NCBI GenBank assembly: GCA_003242275.1
Contig: QGUX01000150.1
Span: 1-8,555, forward strand
Source: Pseudomonadota bacterium
GTDB lineage: Bacteria; Pseudomonadota; Gammaproteobacteria; Steroidobacterales; Steroidobacteraceae
Direction of reading: 5' to 3'
Length of the DNA: 8,555 bases
Below the pieces are notes generated by a model. It did not search any database. It was not told the origin of the DNA and was given only the letters and a program-made list of their open reading frames with translations. Both the position numbers and the translations under genes were made by a program. The stretch's first letter is position 1. Every line of letters starts with the position of its first letter. Of the stretch, positions 6,050 to 8,555 are shown one piece after another.

Positions 6050-6104
6050 TTCCTGCAGGCAGGAACGAAACGGCGGGCCCGGGAAGTCATCCTCCGCGCC
6101 CGCC
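6050..6104 (+). repeat. Two hairpins in the leader of the SUMF1-like gene
   Basis: TTCCTG (6050-6055) pairs with CAGGAA (6060-6065) around CAGG. GGCGGGC (6072-6078) pairs with GCCCGCC (6098-6104) around a 19-base loop. Both lie between the proposed start of transcription and the ribosome site. They may be no more than chance pairing in GC-rich DNA. Confidence 0.25.
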
Positions 6105-6129
6105 AGGGGCAAGGCCCAGGGGGGAGAGC

Positions 6130-7053
6130 ATGAGCGACGCGAAGCTGCCATCGATCCGTCACGCGCTGCTGTTGCTGGCCGGCATGGCCGCCATGGCATC
6201 CGCACAGGCAGCCCAGGGCGGGTCCGCGCCCCGCCCGGGCGATCACATCAAGGAATGCCGCAACTGCCCGGAGATGGTGGTGCTGCCGGCCGGCTCCTTC
6301 CTGATGGGCTCGCCGCCCGACGAGAAGGATCGCCGCGACAACGAGAAGCAGCGGCGCATCACCTTCGCAAGGCCCTTCGCCATGGCGGCGACCCCGATCA
6401 CCTGGGACCAGTGGGAGGCCTGCGCCCGCGACAACTGGTGCGAGTACGCCGCCATCGAGGAGGCCCTGCGCAAGGGCATGAATGGCGAACCCAATCCCGA
6501 CTTCCGCGACTTCGGCCGCGGCACGCGCCCGGCCGTGGGCATGAGCTGGCACGACGCGCAGGTGTACGTGGGCTGGCTGAACTGGAAGACCGGCAGCGAC
6601 GATGCCTACCACCTGCCCAGCGAGGCGGAGTGGGAGTACGCCGCCCGCGCCGGCACCACCACCACCTTCCCCTGGGGCAATTCGCTCGACTACAACTACG
6701 GCAACTTCGGCCTGCGCGAGAAGGGCACGCTCGGCGGCCATGCCGAAGGCCGCGACCGCTGGCTGGACGAGACCTCGCCGGTGGCCTCGTTCCCGCCCAA
6801 TGCCTGGGGCCTGTACGACATGCACGGCAACATCTTCGAGTGGACCCAGGACTGCTTCGAGAACGACCTGTCGAACGCGCCCACCGACGGCAGCGCCAAC
6901 ACCAACGGCGACTGCATGGTGCGCGTGTTCCGCAGCGGCACGTTCATGAGCAACGAATACATGCAGCGCTCGGCGCGGCGCGGTGCGCCCTATCCGGCGA
7001 CCACGCGGGGGCGCAACTACCTGGGATTCCGCGTGGCCAGGCGGCTCGACTGA
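6130..7053 (+). CDS. Periplasmic SUMF1/FGE-sulfatase-domain protein lacking the catalytic cysteines
   Basis: The 307-aa protein starts at an ATG behind a G-rich Shine-Dalgarno (AGGGGGGAGAG, ending 2 bases upstream). It has a signal peptide (hydrophobic 11-24, cleavage near ASAQA, about 27). The formylglycine-generating-enzyme fold is clear: PEMVVLPAGSFLMGS (47-61), PITWDQWEAC (89-98), RPAVGMSWHDAQVYVGWLNW (133-152), HLPSEAEWEYAARAGT (161-176), PWGN (181-184), NAWGLYDMHGNIFEWTQDCF (224-243), FRSGTF (267-272) and NYLGFRVARRL (296-306). Known FGEs have two active-site cysteines just after the RGGS(F/Y) turn; here that stretch reads FMSNEYMQRSARR with none. It is therefore unlikely to oxidise sulfatase cysteines and may be a binding or unrelated enzymatic derivative. 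Six cysteines fall in close pairs (C43/C46, C98/C104, C242/C262), plausible periplasmic disulfides. Its stop is 19 bp from the LysR start, so they are probably co-transcribed. Confidence 0.9.
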   Translation: MSDAKLPSIRHALLLLAGMAAMASAQAAQGGSAPRPGDHIKECRNCPEMVVLPAGSFLMGSPPDEKDRRDNEKQRRITFARPFAMAATPITWDQWEACARDNWCEYAAIEEALRKGMNGEPNPDFRDFGRGTRPAVGMSWHDAQVYVGWLNWKTGSDDAYHLPSEAEWEYAARAGTTTTFPWGNSLDYNYGNFGLREKGTLGGHAEGRDRWLDETSPVASFPPNAWGLYDMHGNIFEWTQDCFENDLSNAPTDGSANTNGDCMVRVFRSGTFMSNEYMQRSARRGAPYPATTRGRNYLGFRVARRLD

Positions 7054-7072
7054 GGAGGGAGGCCGGCGACCG

Positions 7073-8017
7073 GTGGCCCTGGAGCTTCGACACCTGCGCT
7101 ACTTCGTCGCCGTGGCGGAAGAACTCAGCTTCACGCGCGCGGCCGAGCGGCTGCATACGGCGCAGCCCTCGCTGAGCCAGCAGATCCGGCGCCTGGAGGC
7201 CGACCTCGGCGTGCAGCTGCTGGAGCGCAACCACCATCGCGTCGCCATCACCAACGCGGGACGCGTGTTCCTGCAGCAGGCGCGCGACATCCTGGGCCGC
7301 GTGGAGCATGCGCGGATGCTGGCGCGCAAGGCGGCGGCGGGGGAGGCGGGTGAACTCTCCGTGGGCACCTTCGCCTCCGCGGACGCGCGCATCCTGCCGG
7401 CGCTCCGGCCGCTCGTGGCCGAGATGATGCCGGACCTGCGCCTGGTGCTGCACAGCCGCTATGCCGTGGAGCCGGTGTCCGGGCTGCTGTCGGGCGTGCT
7501 GGACGTGGCCTTCATGCGCGGTCCCGTCGAGGACGAGCGGCTGGAGGAAATCGAGCTGCTGCGCGAGCCGCTGGTGATCGTGCTGCCCAAGCACCATCCG
7601 CTGGCCGGCCGGCGGTCCATCCCGGTGCGGGCGCTGGACGACCTGCCGTGCATCACGCCGCAGCGCTCGCTGTCGCCGCCGCTGTACGAGGCCGCCGAGG
7701 CGCTGTACCGCGAGGCCGAGATCCGCATGCATGCCGTCTCGCGCGCCGACAATGTGCTCGGCCACCTGCAGATGGTGCAGGAGGGCCTGGGATTCGCGCT
7801 GCTGCCGGAGTCGATCAGCGCGCTGCTGCCGCCGGGCGTGGTATCCCGGCCGCTGGAGCACGATTCGCCGCCGGAGGTGAGCATCGTGATCGCGTGGAAG
7901 CGCGGCAACGCCTCGCGCCTGGTGCACGAGTTCGCACAGCTCGCGCAGCGCTGCGTGGCACAGGCGGCGTTCCACGACATCGGCAGGGCGCAGCAGGCCG
8001 GAAGGAGGTTGTCATGA
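7073..8017 (+). CDS. LysR-family transcriptional regulator (HcaR/BenM-like), 314 aa
   Basis: A cytoplasmic DNA-binding regulator. The N-terminal winged helix-turn-helix is at residues 4-63, with LRHLRYFVAVAEELSFTRAA, then AQPSLSQQIRRLE, the standard LysR recognition helix, and TNAGRVFL. A linker helix follows, then the two-lobed effector-binding domain (about 90-300), with LSVGTFASADARILPAL opening lobe 1, DVAFMRGPVEDE near 145, PLVIVLPKHHPLAG near 170, and GLGFALLPESI near 245. GTG at 7073 was chosen because it begins VALELRHLRYF at the usual family position with AGGGAGG-type Shine-Dalgarno sequence at 7054-7062; the upstream ATG at 6983 would add 30 atypical residues inside the previous gene. 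From memory the N-terminus and overall design resemble E. coli HcaR and BenM/CatM relatives, which bind aromatic acids. The effector here is unproven. It is co-directional with, not divergent from, its likely targets. Confidence 0.94.
   Translation: MALELRHLRYFVAVAEELSFTRAAERLHTAQPSLSQQIRRLEADLGVQLLERNHHRVAITNAGRVFLQQARDILGRVEHARMLARKAAAGEAGELSVGTFASADARILPALRPLVAEMMPDLRLVLHSRYAVEPVSGLLSGVLDVAFMRGPVEDERLEEIELLREPLVIVLPKHHPLAGRRSIPVRALDDLPCITPQRSLSPPLYEAAEALYREAEIRMHAVSRADNVLGHLQMVQEGLGFALLPESISALLPPGVVSRPLEHDSPPEVSIVIAWKRGNASRLVHEFAQLAQRCVAQAAFHDIGRAQQAGRRLS
8002..8009 (+). promoter_or_regulatory. Strong ribosome-binding site for the esterase gene, inside the LysR 3' end
   Basis: AAGGAGGT is a full match to the anti-Shine-Dalgarno. 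It lies 4 bases before the ATG at 8014 and 7 bases before the in-frame ATG at 8017, so both starts are usable. It lies in the last LysR codons, consistent with coupled translation. Confidence 0.7.
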
Positions 8018-8555
8018 TGGAGTTCAGGACCTGCGTGCGCGTCCGCCGCGTGGCGTCACCACGCCACCTGCTGTTGCTGCTGCTGGCGATGCTGGGTGCC
8101 GCGCTGGCGAGGCCGGGCGTGGCGGCGACGCCGCCCACCGGCGACCAGCAGCGCCAGTACGTCTTCGCCCCCACCGGCCAGACGCTGCCGTACCGCATCT
8201 ACGTTCCCACGCACTGGGATGGCAAGTCCCCGCTGCCCATCGTGCTCTTCCTCCATGGCGCCGGCGCCAACGAGCGCACCTACCTCGACATGGCCGACGG
8301 GCAGGTGCGCAAGCTGGCCGAGCAGCATGGCTACATCGTGGTGTCGCCGCTGGGCTTCTCGCCGCTGGGCGCCTATGGCAACCCGCTGCGCCTGCCGGCC
8401 GTGTTCGGCGAGGAGAAGGCCGCCAGCGAGCAGCTCGCCGCGATCACGCCGGAGCGGAGGCGCGAGCTGGCGCTGAGCGAGCTGGACGTGATCACGGTGC
8501 TGGGGATGGTGACCGAGGAATATGGTGCCGACCGGCAGCGTACCTTCCTCGCCGG
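8014..8555 (+). CDS. Secreted alpha/beta-hydrolase, PHB-depolymerase/feruloyl-esterase-like (3' end cut off)
   Basis: An open frame of 180 codons runs to the window edge. ATG 8014 overlaps the LysR stop as ATGA; ATG 8017 is the alternative. The N-terminus is a long signal peptide: an arginine-rich n-region, HLLLLLLAMLGAALA (about 18-32), and cleavage near GVAA-T (about 38). The mature start, YVFAPTGQTLPYRIYVPTHW (about 49-68), leads to PLPIVLFLHGAGANERTYLD, the oxyanion-hole HGxGxN region of the LpqC/polyhydroxybutyrate-depolymerase and CE1 esterase superfamily. GYIVVSPLGF and ELDVITVLGMVTEEYGADRQRTFLAG then lead up to where the GxSxG nucleophile elbow should come; the window stops just before it. 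Catalytic Ser, Asp and His are therefore not visible. Expected role: hydrolysis of an ester substrate in the periplasm or outside the cell. Linkage to the LysR gene suggests regulation by it. Confidence 0.85.
   Translation, partial: MMEFRTCVRVRRVASPRHLLLLLLAMLGAALARPGVAATPPTGDQQRQYVFAPTGQTLPYRIYVPTHWDGKSPLPIVLFLHGAGANERTYLDMADGQVRKLAEQHGYIVVSPLGFSPLGAYGNPLRLPAVFGEEKAASEQLAAITPERRRELALSELDVITVLGMVTEEYGADRQRTFLA

Noticed and set aside
5893..6129. N-terminal extension of the SUMF1-like gene from an ATG at 5893
   Set aside because: It would overlap the receptor 3' end and the nested terminator and would place the signal peptide internally. The ATG at 6130 has a strong ribosome site.
5329..6825. 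498-codon minus-strand open frame spanning the receptor end and SUMF1-like gene
   Set aside because: It crosses a terminator and two clearly coding genes on the other strand and shows no family signature.
6130..7053. Calling this gene a true sulfatase-activating formylglycine-generating enzyme
   Set aside because: Both catalytic cysteine positions are absent and no sulfatase is nearby, so only the fold can be claimed.
1..8555. tRNA, rRNA, CRISPR array, insertion sequence or phage attachment site
   Set aside because: No cloverleaf, repeat-spacer pattern, transposase/integrase domain or target-site duplication was seen on either strand. Gene style and composition look uniform across the window.

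Overview
The window is GC-rich bacterial DNA (roughly two thirds G+C by eye) with tightly packed genes and strong G/C bias at third codon positions. The gene types are an ECF sigma factor, a large TonB-dependent outer-membrane receptor, signal-peptide-bearing periplasmic proteins and a LysR regulator, so the source is a Gram-negative bacterium. A gammaproteobacterium of the Lysobacterales (Xanthomonadaceae-like) or a relative is my best guess. That is inference from gene style, not proof.

Left part (1-1797): a minus-strand operon runs leftwards from 1243. It encodes a 77-aa two-helix membrane protein, a 149-aa membrane protein and an ECF sigma factor cut off by the window edge. The 77-aa protein looks like a diverged copy of the C-terminal half of the 149-aa protein. 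The sigma gene comes last and no recognisable anti-sigma gene is visible, so the membrane proteins are candidates for that role. Divergent from this operon, across a 161-bp region with two bulged inverted repeats, lies a small secreted protein of unknown function with two cysteines (1405-1797).

Middle part (1798-3514): a 12-helix major facilitator transporter (1954-3228) follows a leader containing two overlapping, mutually exclusive hairpins. The 286 bp after it hold a cluster of inverted repeats, including a perfect 15-bp-stem hairpin, and a good sigma-70-like promoter for the next gene.

Right part (3515-8555): a GTG-started TonB-dependent receptor of 808 aa ends in a nested inverted repeat with a T-run, probably a strong terminator. 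A new unit then begins: a periplasmic formylglycine-generating-enzyme-like (SUMF1 fold) protein that lacks both catalytic cysteines, a LysR regulator 19 bp downstream, and a secreted alpha/beta-hydrolase/esterase whose start overlaps the LysR stop by four bases and which runs off the window. The most economical reading is an outer-membrane uptake and periplasmic hydrolysis locus for an unidentified, perhaps ester-linked, compound under LysR control. The substrate cannot be read from the sequence.

No tRNA, rRNA, CRISPR array, insertion sequence or integrase was seen.
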